IMG/VR virus record: IMGVR_UViG_3300050015_000481
Coordinates: 1 to 64,000 of that record
Direction: 5' to 3' (one strand)
Length of the DNA: 64,000 bases
Source: a virus
Both the position numbers and the translations under genes were made by a program. Under the pieces are notes generated by a model, which saw nothing but the letters and a program-made list of their open reading frames with translations, was not told the origin of the DNA and made no database searches. Below are positions 42,271 to 51,506 of this stretch, in pieces. Within the stretch, counting starts at the first letter, position 1; every line of letters begins with the position of its first letter.

Positions 42271-43091
42271 GCAGGATATCACCAAAATATTTACCACAAG
42301 TGGGTGCACCAATTGATTTAATTTTTGAAAAACTTATTGAAAATGACTGTGAGTATATGAACATTCAAATGAATCCTAATGAACTACAATCATCGCAACC
42401 ATTTACATTATCCGATGATGTTCACACTGCAGTAAACGATGATATGCATCCTATATGGATTGATAATGAAATGAAAATTATTGACGGTCATCATAAATGG
42501 GTTAAAGCACTACTTGATAACACACCAATATTTGTTGTTAAATTAAGTATGGATTTTAAAAATGCTGCAAGACTTTTAAATAAGATTCAAGATATATATG
42601 AATATGAACAGCATCAAGGAATGGAAGAAGTGGAAGCACAAGATGCAATCAACATGGATAATCAAGCAGATTCAGGCATTAGTGATAGTGAATTTCTTAA
42701 TACATTAGAAGAAGATAATCTCAATGCACAATCAGGAGATACTTCAACTAACGGACAGGTAATCATTGGCTATAGAAAAGACCCAATAAAAGAAAATTCA
42801 GTTATTGGTAATTTTTTTATGTTGAAACCCGTTGAGGGTTTTGATAAATATGAAATTGAATTTGATAATTTACTTGATGTACATTCTCTGGGAGTCGTAT
42901 ACAAAGATGGTCAGAATCCCATAGACATTCTTTCAAAGGTTTGGTTTCCACATGTGAATTTTGAAAAATTAAGTCAACAATATAATATGCCAGTAGAAAA
43001 CCTGAAGTGTAAAGCAATTGCAGAAAAAGCAGTTAAAATGGGCTATGATGGCATTAAATATGGCGATACATTAGTACAAGGATTAAAATAA
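42267..43091 (+). CDS. ParB-like nuclease-fold protein with C-terminal ART-like domain
   Basis: 274 residues. The N-terminal half has the ParB/Srx pattern: a start strand, then HPIWIDNEMKIIDGHHKWVKALLD, where the G-H-H/K-x-A helix contacts DNA or nucleotide. The C-terminal half (VIIGYRKDPIKENSVIGNFFML ... EKAVKMGYDGIKYGD) ends in an A-x-x-x-GYDGI strand that recalls ADP-ribosyltransferase-fold proteins, but no full catalytic triad is seen. The first part is moderately sure, the second speculative. Confidence 0.5.
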   Translation: MSRISPKYLPQVGAPIDLIFEKLIENDCEYMNIQMNPNELQSSQPFTLSDDVHTAVNDDMHPIWIDNEMKIIDGHHKWVKALLDNTPIFVVKLSMDFKNAARLLNKIQDIYEYEQHQGMEEVEAQDAINMDNQADSGISDSEFLNTLEEDNLNAQSGDTSTNGQVIIGYRKDPIKENSVIGNFFMLKPVEGFDKYEIEFDNLLDVHSLGVVYKDGQNPIDILSKVWFPHVNFEKLSQQYNMPVENLKCKAIAEKAVKMGYDGIKYGDTLVQGLK

Positions 43092-43097
43092 AAAACT

Positions 43098-43451
43098 ATG
43101 AATACATACAAAATTACAAACATAACAAATTTCGCAGGTAAGCGTGATTATAAATTCAATTCCGATTTGGATATTGAGTACGTTGATAACATGATGAAAA
43201 AAACAGTTAAGGTTAAACCTAATCAAACAGTTTTCTTAACAGTTGAATCTCTTCCATTGTCTGTACACAGACTTAGGGTAAAAAATTTAGTAACAGTTAC
43301 TGAAGTCAGCAAAAACGAATTGGCTGGATTGATGGCAGAACAGAAAAAGCCTGTGCCAGTAGCAGCAGTAGTTCAGGTGGAAGTTCCTGAAGAAATGTCA
43401 GCAAATGAGATAAAGCCTATAAAGAGAAAGAAAAAAGATAACGAAGAGTAA
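43098..43451 (+). CDS. Hypothetical small structural-type protein
   Basis: 117 residues. Strands at the start (KITNITNFAGKRDYKFNSDL and TVFLTVESLPLSVHRLRVKNLVTV) suggest a small beta-barrel; the tail is Pro/Ala/Val-rich and ends in a basic-acidic stretch (KPIKRKKKDNEE). A terminator follows. Unknown. Confidence 0.45.
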   Translation: MNTYKITNITNFAGKRDYKFNSDLDIEYVDNMMKKTVKVKPNQTVFLTVESLPLSVHRLRVKNLVTVTEVSKNELAGLMAEQKKPVPVAAVVQVEVPEEMSANEIKPIKRKKKDNEE

Positions 43452-43480
43452 ATCTTTGATTTTCTATATTTTAATTAATT

Positions 43481-43509
43481 GGTCGATATTTTTATCGACC
43501 TTTTTTTTA
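43481..43509 (+). terminator. Rho-independent terminator
   Basis: GGTCGATA/TATCGACC stem with a short T-rich loop and long T tract, 30 nt after the stop at 43451. Confidence 0.9.
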
Positions 43510-43539
43510 TTTATTATAGCTATTTTGATAATTATGCAG

Positions 43540-43547
43540 TATATTTG
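43540..43547 (+). promoter_or_regulatory. Bacteroidota-type -7 element (TATATTTG)
   Basis: Matches TAnnTTTG; no well-spaced TTG at -33. Together with the element at 43603 it may give dual control of the glycosyltransferase. Confidence 0.25.
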
Positions 43548-43602
43548 TTCCAATAAATATTGTATATTTTCATGGCAAGATTGACTTTTGCAAAAATAAT
43601 TC

Positions 43603-43610
43603 GTATTTAT
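43603..43610 (+). promoter_or_regulatory. GTATTTAT promoter-like element
   Basis: 43 nt before the glycosyltransferase ATG at 43654, the longest leader but one in the set. Confidence 0.55.
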
Positions 43611-43653
43611 TTATAATTAATTACATAATTTTATAATAATTTATAAAGACAGT

Positions 43654-45036
43654 ATGAACGGAAAGATTAGAATTTTATTCTACAACCTTGATTCAGCGGG
43701 AGTAAACTACTTCAGAACATTAACACCAGCACAAGAACTTCAAAGAAATCATTCAGACGAATTTTTCGTTGAAATTAATCCACAAATTGATTTTAATGAC
43801 CCAAAGTATATTGATTACTTAAGATCATTTCATATTATACATTATCATCGTCAATTTCTTGGTGAAACAAAGGACATGATAAACTTAGCTACTGAATTAA
43901 GAAAATCGGGAACTATATTAATAGTGGATATTGATGACTACTGGCAGTTACATAAGAAACATCCGTTCTACACACTGAACCTTGAAAAGAAAATGCATAT
44001 TCCAATAATGGAAAATCTTAAGATCGCTGATTACGTTACCACTACAACCGATTTATTTGCTGAAGAAATTCGCAAAGTAACTGGTAGAGATAATGTTGGG
44101 GTGTTTTATAACAGCATTGACCCTACATGGATGAAACAATTTCAGAATAACAGGAAGCCTGACCCTGATGGACTTGTAAGAATTACATACATGGCTGGTT
44201 CTTCTCACATGGGCGACATGGAACAACTTGATGGCGTATTCAACGTATTATCAAATGACTCAGACCTTAAGGACAAATTTAAAGTAATACTTGCTGGTTG
44301 GGATACTGAAGGTAACACGACTGATATCACATTCAATCAGGAATTTGGAACAATACTTCAAAAGAAAGGCTTATGGACACCACAGACTGTTAAGGCAATT
44401 AATAGATCGAGGGGTGATGTTGATAAAATTCCTAAATTACCAGAAGATTTAAAAGAAAAATTCAGAGGCAAAATATTTGATCAGAAACAACGTGATATCA
44501 AATCAACAGAAAGCGTATACCTTGTATATGAAAAAATCTTGACTGATAATCATCACATGATCAATAATCCCGACTATATTGAGTGGCTTAATAATTTTGA
44601 AAGAAATATTAAGTACGATAACGAAGGTAACTTTGCTCGTAGATGGACACAGAAAGCCAACACATATGCACAAGTTCTTGATGAAACTGATATAGTGATT
44701 GCACCGCTTGCTGACAATTCATTCAACTGGATGAAATCGAATTTGAAACAAGTAGAGTGTTGGACAAGAAAACTTCCAATTGTTTGTTCAGATATTCCAC
44801 CATATAATGTTGATGGTAAGCATATGGAAAATTGTGTGTTGATTCCTGCAGAAAAGAATGCAAGAAAATACTGGCAGAAATACTTAAAGAAACTCATACT
44901 TGATGCTGATCTCCGTAAACAACTTGGCGAACAACTATATGAAGACTTTAAAGATGAATATAACTTAGCAACGGTTACAAAAAAACGTGCTGACTTTTAT
45001 AAAGCAGCAGTTGCAAAAACATTAGCAGTAGTTTAA
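43654..45036 (+). CDS. Glycosyltransferase, GT4-like
   Basis: 460 residues. GT-B pattern: N-terminal ILFYNLDSAGVNYFRTLTPAQEL, HIIHYHRQF, IVDIDDYW and ADYVTTTT; C-terminal VRITYMAGSSHMGD, KVILAGWDTEG and the donor-side VECWTRKLPIVCSDIPPY with a downstream Glu-containing helix. An insertion of about 100 residues lies in the middle. Similar proteins in phages are thought to glycosylate virion or host targets. It heads the tail operon, so modification of tail proteins is plausible. Sugar unknown. Confidence 0.72.
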   Translation: MNGKIRILFYNLDSAGVNYFRTLTPAQELQRNHSDEFFVEINPQIDFNDPKYIDYLRSFHIIHYHRQFLGETKDMINLATELRKSGTILIVDIDDYWQLHKKHPFYTLNLEKKMHIPIMENLKIADYVTTTTDLFAEEIRKVTGRDNVGVFYNSIDPTWMKQFQNNRKPDPDGLVRITYMAGSSHMGDMEQLDGVFNVLSNDSDLKDKFKVILAGWDTEGNTTDITFNQEFGTILQKKGLWTPQTVKAINRSRGDVDKIPKLPEDLKEKFRGKIFDQKQRDIKSTESVYLVYEKILTDNHHMINNPDYIEWLNNFERNIKYDNEGNFARRWTQKANTYAQVLDETDIVIAPLADNSFNWMKSNLKQVECWTRKLPIVCSDIPPYNVDGKHMENCVLIPAEKNARKYWQKYLKKLILDADLRKQLGEQLYEDFKDEYNLATVTKKRADFYKAAVAKTLAVV

Positions 45037-45048
45037 TATAAAAACAAA

Positions 45049-45462
45049 ATGAAAAAATCAAAAAAAGAGCAGAAGAAAGCTCGTAAAGAAGAAAAACAAG
45101 TTCGCTCAACAGTAATAGAAGCATTTGCTGGAAGAAATACCGAAAACGCAGATAAATTACAAAAAGCGAATAGGAAAAATAAAAAGATCGATAACGTCTT
45201 GATTCAAAGTTTAACTCAATCAGTTTTATTTAACAAGAGTATGATAAAAAGAGACAGAAATCAAACAAAAAAATGGCAAGAATCTTATTATCAGCATTTA
45301 TTTACTGAATTCAAGACCTTCATTGATAAATATAACGAAGGACTTCAGGTTAAGGGTGATAAATTATCTACCAGAGTGAACGACTTAAAAATAACGAAGA
45401 GAAATCTTCAAAATGAAATTGATAAACTTGAATTAAAGAAGAAAGTGTTAGCCAATGTTTAA
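45049..45462 (+). CDS. Coiled-coil hypothetical protein
   Basis: 137 residues, very Lys-rich N-terminus (MKKSKKEQKKARKEEKQVR) and a long heptad-like helix at the C-terminus (VNDLKITKRNLQNEIDKLELKKKVL). Overlaps the next gene by 8 nt. Likely a structural or chaperone component of tail assembly. Confidence 0.5.
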   Translation: MKKSKKEQKKARKEEKQVRSTVIEAFAGRNTENADKLQKANRKNKKIDNVLIQSLTQSVLFNKSMIKRDRNQTKKWQESYYQHLFTEFKTFIDKYNEGLQVKGDKLSTRVNDLKITKRNLQNEIDKLELKKKVLANV

Positions 45463-46435
45463 TTTTTTAAAGAAAGCATATTTCTGGTGTTATATTAAGA
45501 TACATACTATTTTAATAAGTATTAGCATTGCTTTGTATAATACTGAACAGGATATACTTAAAGCAGACCCTAATGATCTGACCGAAAAAGATAAAAGAAC
45601 CACAAGAAAACTTCATAGGAATCCTACTCTTGAAAAATTTTACGCAGGTAAAACTGATGAAAAGTACGTACAGGAATATTATGAAATCCTGAAGAAAGCT
45701 GATAAATTCATGCGTACTGCAACGCCACATCAAATGGCACTCGCAGCAGATAAACGTGGTACTAATTACGGTATGAAAGATCAATATGGTAGAAGATATG
45801 AGCATTATGGTTTCTATGACGACAAGCACAAACACGCAGGTAAAACAGTTGGTGAAATACTCGTAGCAGAATTTGAAGAAAGACGTACTAAAGATGATGA
45901 TTATGAAATTCTGCATATCTTTAACAATAAACCAATTGAAGTCGGTTTAGGAAGAATTTTTGATGTGGTTAAGAAAACCGACAAGGTTGAAACAGTACCA
46001 GTGATTTCGAGTATAACCAAAACTGAAAGTGCTGAGATAGCCAATGTTACTGATTATCAACAACAGAATGTATATGAGGTAAATGATATGCTTGAGAGAT
46101 CAAAGTCATTTGAATTTCCAATAAAAGTTTTGAGAGAAAATTATAGTAGTAAAAACAAAATCGAACAACTTACTGAATTTCTTCATGTAAAAAAGATTGG
46201 TTTTGAATACAGGCAATTGGAATTTTTTATACCTTTGAAATTTAAATCAACTGAGCTTACCGAAGACAGCGACATATTTAAAGAACTTATTGACATTAAA
46301 GAAGTTTATTTACATGGTGATTATGGTGAGCTTATTGGGTATGGAGTAATTAAATACATAAAAAGAATAACACATAATGAAACTCACGATGTGCTGAAAT
46401 TCGAAGCAATCGAAATGCAGAACGTGAGAACCTAA
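45455..46435 (+). CDS. Hypothetical protein with N-terminal hydrophobic segment
   Basis: 326 residues. Residues 5-30 (FLKKAYFWCYIKIHTILISISIALY) form a possible membrane helix. The middle has a Gly/Tyr-rich acidic segment (GMKDQYGRRYEHYGFYDDKHKH), and the C-terminal part is alternating strand and helix. No known domain. It belongs to the operon between the glycosyltransferase and baseplate genes. Confidence 0.45.
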   Translation: MFNFLKKAYFWCYIKIHTILISISIALYNTEQDILKADPNDLTEKDKRTTRKLHRNPTLEKFYAGKTDEKYVQEYYEILKKADKFMRTATPHQMALAADKRGTNYGMKDQYGRRYEHYGFYDDKHKHAGKTVGEILVAEFEERRTKDDDYEILHIFNNKPIEVGLGRIFDVVKKTDKVETVPVISSITKTESAEIANVTDYQQQNVYEVNDMLERSKSFEFPIKVLRENYSSKNKIEQLTEFLHVKKIGFEYRQLEFFIPLKFKSTELTEDSDIFKELIDIKEVYLHGDYGELIGYGVIKYIKRITHNETHDVLKFEAIEMQNVRT

Positions 46436-46448
46436 TAATCAAATTAAT

Positions 46449-46916
46449 ATGGGAAATTTTTTGGAAGACTTAAAAAAATCTGTAGAAACTGGTGAATTTA
46501 ATTCCGAAGCAGCTAAAAAAATAATCGAAGTGAGTAAACTCGCTGACGAAAAAGCAAAAGGAAATGCTTTTAAGATGGTTCAAGATCGTCTTGAAAAAGC
46601 TGGATACAATGATGCAATTCCTGAAGAAGAAAGGATTGAACTTAATTCAGAATACGAACAGGAAATGGAAAAGATTAAAAAACAGGATGCTGAAAATAAA
46701 CGAATTGCGGATTTAACAAATTTAGCCGATAAACAAATTGCATTACTGATAGAAATGAACGACATGGTGATGGCAAGTATTACCGATATGATGTCATTTG
46801 TTACTGAACTTGAAGAAAAATTCAAGAAAGAAATTGAAGATAAAAACCCGATTTTTATCAGCCTTACACAAGAAATAGCAAAAATCAAAAACAAATATAA
46901 TATTACTAACAATTAA
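46449..46916 (+). CDS. Helical hypothetical protein
   Basis: 155 residues, almost entirely charged amphipathic helix (for example EEERIELNSEYEQEMEKIKKQDAEN, then MNDMVMASITDMMSFVTELEEKFKKE). May be a tail chaperone, tape-measure partner or scaffold. No family recognised. Confidence 0.45.
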   Translation: MGNFLEDLKKSVETGEFNSEAAKKIIEVSKLADEKAKGNAFKMVQDRLEKAGYNDAIPEEERIELNSEYEQEMEKIKKQDAENKRIADLTNLADKQIALLIEMNDMVMASITDMMSFVTELEEKFKKEIEDKNPIFISLTQEIAKIKNKYNITNN

Positions 46917-46929
46917 AAATTAATTATTT

Positions 46930-47409
46930 ATGGCAAAAATTCAAAAAGCATCTGAAGAGATGGAAAACCTTTTCGATGAGGTAAAAGACACTACAACAGT
47001 GAAAGAATGGCTTAAATTCGAAGTTCTTTGTAATAATAAACAAAAAGAACTGTACAAAATCGTCAAAGCAAATGAAATCGTTGAAATCCTTACTGATGGA
47101 GTAAACTTCGCAGTGATATTCAATGAAGAAATCTTTGATCAACTCCCTGAAGATATGAAAAGAATGGCAATTACTGAATGCCTTGCAGGTGTTTGTGTAA
47201 ACGAAAATGATGTTGTATCATTGGAGAAGCCAAATTTCAGTACTTACAGAGGCATCTTACAGAAGTTCGGTCACGACCCGATAATTGTACTGCATGAAAG
47301 CATTAAGAGTCTCTATGACGCTCAAAAGCAGAAAGCAGACGAAGAAAAGGCACAGAAGAAAGAAAAGAAAGGCAAAAAGGGTGCTTTTGCTAAAGCATTC
47401 GAAGAGTAA
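46930..47409 (+). CDS. Hypothetical, phage metallopeptidase-like without HExxH
   Basis: 159 residues. The central region (GVNFAVIFNEEIFDQLPEDMKRMAITECLAGVCVNEND) has the order of strand, Phe/Ile-Asn-x-x-x-F-x, then a helix where phage-encoded minimal zincins have HExxH; here the helix reads MAITECLAGV, lacking the His pair. The C-terminal 30 residues are Lys/Glu-rich. It may be an inactive derivative or an unrelated structural protein. Confidence 0.4.
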   Translation: MAKIQKASEEMENLFDEVKDTTTVKEWLKFEVLCNNKQKELYKIVKANEIVEILTDGVNFAVIFNEEIFDQLPEDMKRMAITECLAGVCVNENDVVSLEKPNFSTYRGILQKFGHDPIIVLHESIKSLYDAQKQKADEEKAQKKEKKGKKGAFAKAFEE

Positions 47410-47427
47410 TTCATATTATTTTATTTG

Positions 47428-47460
47428 AAATCCCGATAATCACTTGTCGGGATTTTTTAT
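47428..47460 (+). terminator. Rho-independent terminator
   Basis: AAATCCCGA/TCGGGATTT stem and T tract, 19 nt after the stop at 47409. Confidence 0.88.
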
Positions 47461-47466
47461 TTATAA

Positions 47467-47474
47467 GTATTTAT
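47467..47474 (+). promoter_or_regulatory. GTATTTAT promoter-like element of the baseplate operon
   Basis: 16 nt before the gp25-like ATG at 47491. Confidence 0.65.
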
Positions 47475-47490
47475 AGAAAAATCTTTTATA

Positions 47491-47889
47491 ATGCAATCAT
47501 ATAATATCAAATATCCGCTTCAAGATAACGTAGAGACAAATACTTATTTTAAAATGACTCAGGTAACTAAGGATGCATTTAGTTCTGACTTGCTTTTATT
47601 ACTACTGACTCAAAAGGGTGAAAGATATTACGAACCAGATTATGGCACTGACTTACTAAAATACATATTTGAACCCAATGATAATTTAACTGCAACTGAT
47701 GTAGAACAAGATATAAAAAAAACTGTTTCGCTTTACATACCTGCACTTAAAATTACAAATGTTACATTTAATCAGAATACAGATGATCAAGGACAACCAA
47801 TCGATGCAAATCAATTGAATGTCAACATTAAATTCACATATAATGAAGATGCATTTACCGAAGCTGGTGAGATTGATTTAAACTTTTAA
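47491..47889 (+). CDS. Baseplate wedge protein, T4 gp25-like
   Basis: 132 residues, exactly the length of T4 gp25. The core pattern is typical of the gp25/GpW family: a mid-protein LLLLLLTQKGERYYEPDYGTDLLKYIFEP, where the ERY/PDxGxxLxxxLFE motif is the family hallmark, followed by a helix and an IPALKITNVTF strand. It joins the wedge to the inner baseplate. The gp6-like gene follows 3 nt later, the same pairing as in other contractile phages. Confidence 0.88.
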   Translation: MQSYNIKYPLQDNVETNTYFKMTQVTKDAFSSDLLLLLLTQKGERYYEPDYGTDLLKYIFEPNDNLTATDVEQDIKKTVSLYIPALKITNVTFNQNTDDQGQPIDANQLNVNIKFTYNEDAFTEAGEIDLNF

Positions 47890-47892
47890 AAT

Positions 47893-49734
47893 ATGGCAAC
47901 AGATACAACAACAAACGTGATAAGATATGGTTCACGAACATTTGGCGAAATTCGCACAGACTTAATTTCATTAATTAAACAAACCTACCCAGAAGTTCTT
48001 TCAGACTTTACGGATTCAAGCGTTGGTGCAATGCTTATTGATGTGAATGCAGGTATTGGTAACAACTTGGCAATTAATACCGACAGAGCATTCCAAGAAA
48101 CTCAATTGGAATACGCACAGCAACGTGCATCAATACTGAATATTGCAAAGAACATGGGTTTCAATATCCCAGCAAAACGTCCTTCAGTTACGGTAGTTGA
48201 CTTCACAGTTACAGTGCCAGTACTTGGTGATGCTCCAGATGCAAGTTATTTTCCTGTATTAGCTGCTGGTGCACAGGTTATTGGTGGTGGTAAAATATTT
48301 GAAACAACAGATAAGATTGACTTCAGCACACCATTGAGTAATTTAGGCACACCAAATCGTGCATGGTATCCAAATAAAGACCCTAACGGTATAATTGTTA
48401 GTTACAGGGTGGTAAAAAGAGAAGTGGTGGTTAATGGTTCAAGCAATATATTTAAAAGAACAATTGCCAGCACAGACGTAGTTCCATTTTTTCAAGTAAC
48501 ACTGCCTGACCCAGATGTATTGGAAGTCAGTAATATTATCTTAATGGAAGGTACGAATTTTAGTTCAAACCCAACCGATGGCGATTTTAATAATCCCAGC
48601 CTTCAGTATTATGAAGTTGATGCACTTGCACAACAGAGAGTTTTCACTATTGACCCTAACAACTCCAAACCAAATGCTGATGGTATCAAAGCAGCTACTT
48701 GGATAGACGTAACGAAGAAATTCATAAAAGAATTTACACCAAATGGTTTCTGTCGTATAACCTTCGGCTCTGGAGATTCTGATGTTAATGCATTTAAACA
48801 AGGATTCTTAAAAGCAGGTGTTAGTAATATTTCATTTCTTGATAATTTCTTAAATAATACAGCTTTAGGTGAAAAGCTCAAAGCAAACTACACATTATTC
48901 ATTAAATATAAAACTGGTGGTGGTAGCAATTCAAACGTTGGTGCTGCAACATTAACACAACTTGGCAATTATAATTTAACTGTTCAAGGTTCTCGTCAGG
49001 ATTATAATCAATCAGTACAAAGGAGTTTAATTGTTAATAATCCAATACCTGCTATTGGTGGTAATGATGGTCTGAGCACAGAGCAAATCAGACAATTAAT
49101 TAAATACAATTTTGCTAGTCAGAACAGGGATGTTACGTTAACTGACTATCTTCTACAGCTTTACAAGATGCCCGGGCAGTTTGGTTCACCATTTCGTGCA
49201 AATGCATTTAAATTAAATAATAAAGTTGTTATTTCAATGTTAGGTATTGGTGATGATGGTAAGTTGTCAAATACCAGCAACACATTATTACTGAGCAATA
49301 TCAGCGAATATCTTAGTTATTATCGAATGATTAATGATTATGTTGAAATAAAAAATGGCAAAATATTCAATTTGGGATTTGATATTGATGTATACGTGCA
49401 GAATATCACGGATAATCAGATTGCCAATAGCATTATTAGTATAGTCAGGAACTATTTTGATATTAACAATTACGAAATGAATCAGGATATTTTCTTGGGT
49501 CCGCTTCAAAAGCAGATTCTGTCAGCAAATGGCGTTATTAACGTTATTAATATTGTTGCATATAATAAAGTCGGTGGTTTGTATTCAAATAATGCAATTT
49601 CTCAGGCTGTTGACCCAAATACTGGTCAAATAACATTGATTAACAATACGATTTACTCAACAGATGATTCGATGTTTGAAATAAAATTTCCAGAAAAGGA
49701 TATAAGAGTATTTTTAAGAAAGAATGTTAGTTAA
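47893..49734 (+). CDS. Baseplate wedge protein, T4 gp6/GpJ-like
   Basis: 613 residues (T4 gp6 has 660). N-terminal IRTDLISLIKQTYPEVLSDFTDSSVGAMLIDVNAGIGNNL and the following ETQLEYAQQRASILNIAKNMGFNIP are the recognisable opening of baseplate J/gp6 proteins. A strand-rich middle and a C-terminal DVYVQNITDNQIANSIISIVRNYFD domain complete it. It forms the iris ring of the baseplate. Its stop overlaps the next start. Confidence 0.88.
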   Translation: MATDTTTNVIRYGSRTFGEIRTDLISLIKQTYPEVLSDFTDSSVGAMLIDVNAGIGNNLAINTDRAFQETQLEYAQQRASILNIAKNMGFNIPAKRPSVTVVDFTVTVPVLGDAPDASYFPVLAAGAQVIGGGKIFETTDKIDFSTPLSNLGTPNRAWYPNKDPNGIIVSYRVVKREVVVNGSSNIFKRTIASTDVVPFFQVTLPDPDVLEVSNIILMEGTNFSSNPTDGDFNNPSLQYYEVDALAQQRVFTIDPNNSKPNADGIKAATWIDVTKKFIKEFTPNGFCRITFGSGDSDVNAFKQGFLKAGVSNISFLDNFLNNTALGEKLKANYTLFIKYKTGGGSNSNVGAATLTQLGNYNLTVQGSRQDYNQSVQRSLIVNNPIPAIGGNDGLSTEQIRQLIKYNFASQNRDVTLTDYLLQLYKMPGQFGSPFRANAFKLNNKVVISMLGIGDDGKLSNTSNTLLLSNISEYLSYYRMINDYVEIKNGKIFNLGFDIDVYVQNITDNQIANSIISIVRNYFDINNYEMNQDIFLGPLQKQILSANGVINVINIVAYNKVGGLYSNNAISQAVDPNTGQITLINNTIYSTDDSMFEIKFPEKDIRVFLRKNVS

Positions 49735-50567
49735 TGGAATTCATAAAGAAAAAAATACTGCGCATAATGACGACAGGAACTACCACTGGTTGTACCGTTA
49801 CTGGTATGACTACATATCAAGTTCCCAGCGAAAATCTTTATTATACTAAATTTGGTTGTACAAAGAATACAATTATTCCAGTAACAAATTCAGGCTTTAC
49901 ATATGGCTTTCAGATTTTATTAACACAAAATATCACAGATATTGGATTTCTTGATGCATATCTGGTAGATGCTCCATATGATTACATCAATATTGCAGCA
50001 ACACCTGATGGTTTGAACAAATTTAAAAAGTTCCTCAGTGGTGGTACAACACTTGCTGCAAGTGGATTAATAATCAGTCATTCGAATGGCAATATTACTG
50101 GCACAACAGTACCAAACATTCCATATACAGTAACTGGTGTTTCTTCAAGCCGTTTACCTGAATTACGTAAATATAGTACAAGTCCAGTTTTCACCAATCA
50201 ATATTTTGGTGGTGGAAGTCCAACAGTTGATGGTGTTGATTTTCCTAATTCAAATCCCCTCACACGAATTGTTTATTATCTCGGTGGAATTCAATATGTT
50301 GATTTATTAACTGGTTTTACTTCTGGCACAACATATAGTTTTGCTGGTGTAGGATATAATAGTCCGAATTTTATTAATAAACCTCTTTATAAGAATCCTA
50401 ACAAAGAAAATATTATCAGCAACCCAAAAATTAACGATGATGTATTTATAGTAAGACAAGAAGTATCAGCATTTGATTCGAATTACAGATTGGAGTACAT
50501 AAAAAACATGATTGATTTGGAAACATATGCTGGTGGTAATTTCTTTAAAATAGTAAAAAATAGTTAA
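49734..50567 (+). CDS. Baseplate/tail-associated structural protein
   Basis: 277 residues starting at the last base of gp6-like. Strand-rich, Gly/Thr-rich N-terminal half (ENLYYTKFGCTKNTIIPV) and a helical C-terminal end (EYIKNMIDLETYAGGNFFKI). Possibly the wedge connector, equivalent in place to gp7/gp53, but I see no motif for either. Confidence 0.5.
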   Translation: MEFIKKKILRIMTTGTTTGCTVTGMTTYQVPSENLYYTKFGCTKNTIIPVTNSGFTYGFQILLTQNITDIGFLDAYLVDAPYDYINIAATPDGLNKFKKFLSGGTTLAASGLIISHSNGNITGTTVPNIPYTVTGVSSSRLPELRKYSTSPVFTNQYFGGGSPTVDGVDFPNSNPLTRIVYYLGGIQYVDLLTGFTSGTTYSFAGVGYNSPNFINKPLYKNPNKENIISNPKINDDVFIVRQEVSAFDSNYRLEYIKNMIDLETYAGGNFFKIVKNS

Positions 50568-50569
50568 TT

Positions 50570-51505
50570 ATGACAAACCAATATTGTGAATCGGAAATTA
50601 ATGAAATAATATCATTATATTCATCTGGAATGTCATTATCAAAAATGCGTGAAATTTTAAAAAGAAAAAAGGATAACATAAAGAAAATACTTATTGAAAA
50701 TAACGTTTGGGTTGAAGAGAGAGATGTTCTAAAAAAATCATTTAATGAAAAGGAAATAATTTTAATTAAGAAAATGTATTTAAATGAAAATCTTAGCACA
50801 CAAAAAATAGCAAATAATTTTAATGTTAGTAAAGAACCAATAACACGAATATTGAAAGAACTACAGATATTAAGAAGAGGTAATAGTAGTGGTATTAAAA
50901 TTAATTTAACTGAAAAACAAAAAGAAAACATAAAAAATTTATATTTAAATGAATATAAAAGTGTAAAAGAAATTGGGAAAATTATTGGTTGTTCGGATAA
51001 TTTTATTAGTAAATATTTAGCAAAAAATAAATTATTAAGAAGTAGAGGTGAAGCAACCACATTATCAAAAACAGGAAAAAAACTTTCAGAAAAAACAATA
51101 AAAAATATGAAACAAGGACAAAGAAATTTAGTCCTTAGTGGTAAGAGAAAACAAACTGGAGGTGTCTGTAAAACGTTTATTGTTGAAAATTTAACTTGTA
51201 AAGGTACATATGAAAAATCATATATTGAGTATTTATTAAAAAATAATAAAATATTGCCAGAAAATTGTAATATGATTATGACTCCGCATGGTGGATATTA
51301 TCCAGATTTTAAATATCCTAATAAATTTATTGAAATAAAATCTCCATATACGTATGATATTTTATTGGGAATTAAAAAAAGTCGTTGGAGTAACCAATAT
51401 GATTATAAACAATTAAAAAAAATAAAATGGGTTAATGAAAATATTATGCCTGTTGAAATTGTAGTTTTTGTTAAAAATAATATTATGAAAATTAATACTC
51501 TATAA
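50570..51505 (+). CDS. Homing-type endonuclease with repeated HTH and PD-(D/E)XK-like end
   Basis: 311 residues. Three helix-turn-helix units of the resolvase/homeodomain-like type (EIISLYSSGMSLSKMREIL, LIKKMYLNENLSTQKIANNF and IKNLYLNEYKSVKEIGKII) bind DNA; the C-terminal part reads TPHGGYYPDFKYPNKFIEIKSPYTYD, a good PD-x(n)-ExK nuclease core. It interrupts the baseplate operon between two structural genes with 2 nt or less on each side. Different domain combination from the other endonucleases here. Confidence 0.72.
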   Translation: MTNQYCESEINEIISLYSSGMSLSKMREILKRKKDNIKKILIENNVWVEERDVLKKSFNEKEIILIKKMYLNENLSTQKIANNFNVSKEPITRILKELQILRRGNSSGIKINLTEKQKENIKNLYLNEYKSVKEIGKIIGCSDNFISKYLAKNKLLRSRGEATTLSKTGKKLSEKTIKNMKQGQRNLVLSGKRKQTGGVCKTFIVENLTCKGTYEKSYIEYLLKNNKILPENCNMIMTPHGGYYPDFKYPNKFIEIKSPYTYDILLGIKKSRWSNQYDYKQLKKIKWVNENIMPVEIVVFVKNNIMKINTL

Positions 51506-51506
51506 C

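Noticed and set aside
48565-48881. Minus-strand frames inside the gp6-like gene
   Set aside because: Shadows of a conserved baseplate gene; no promoter element on that strand.
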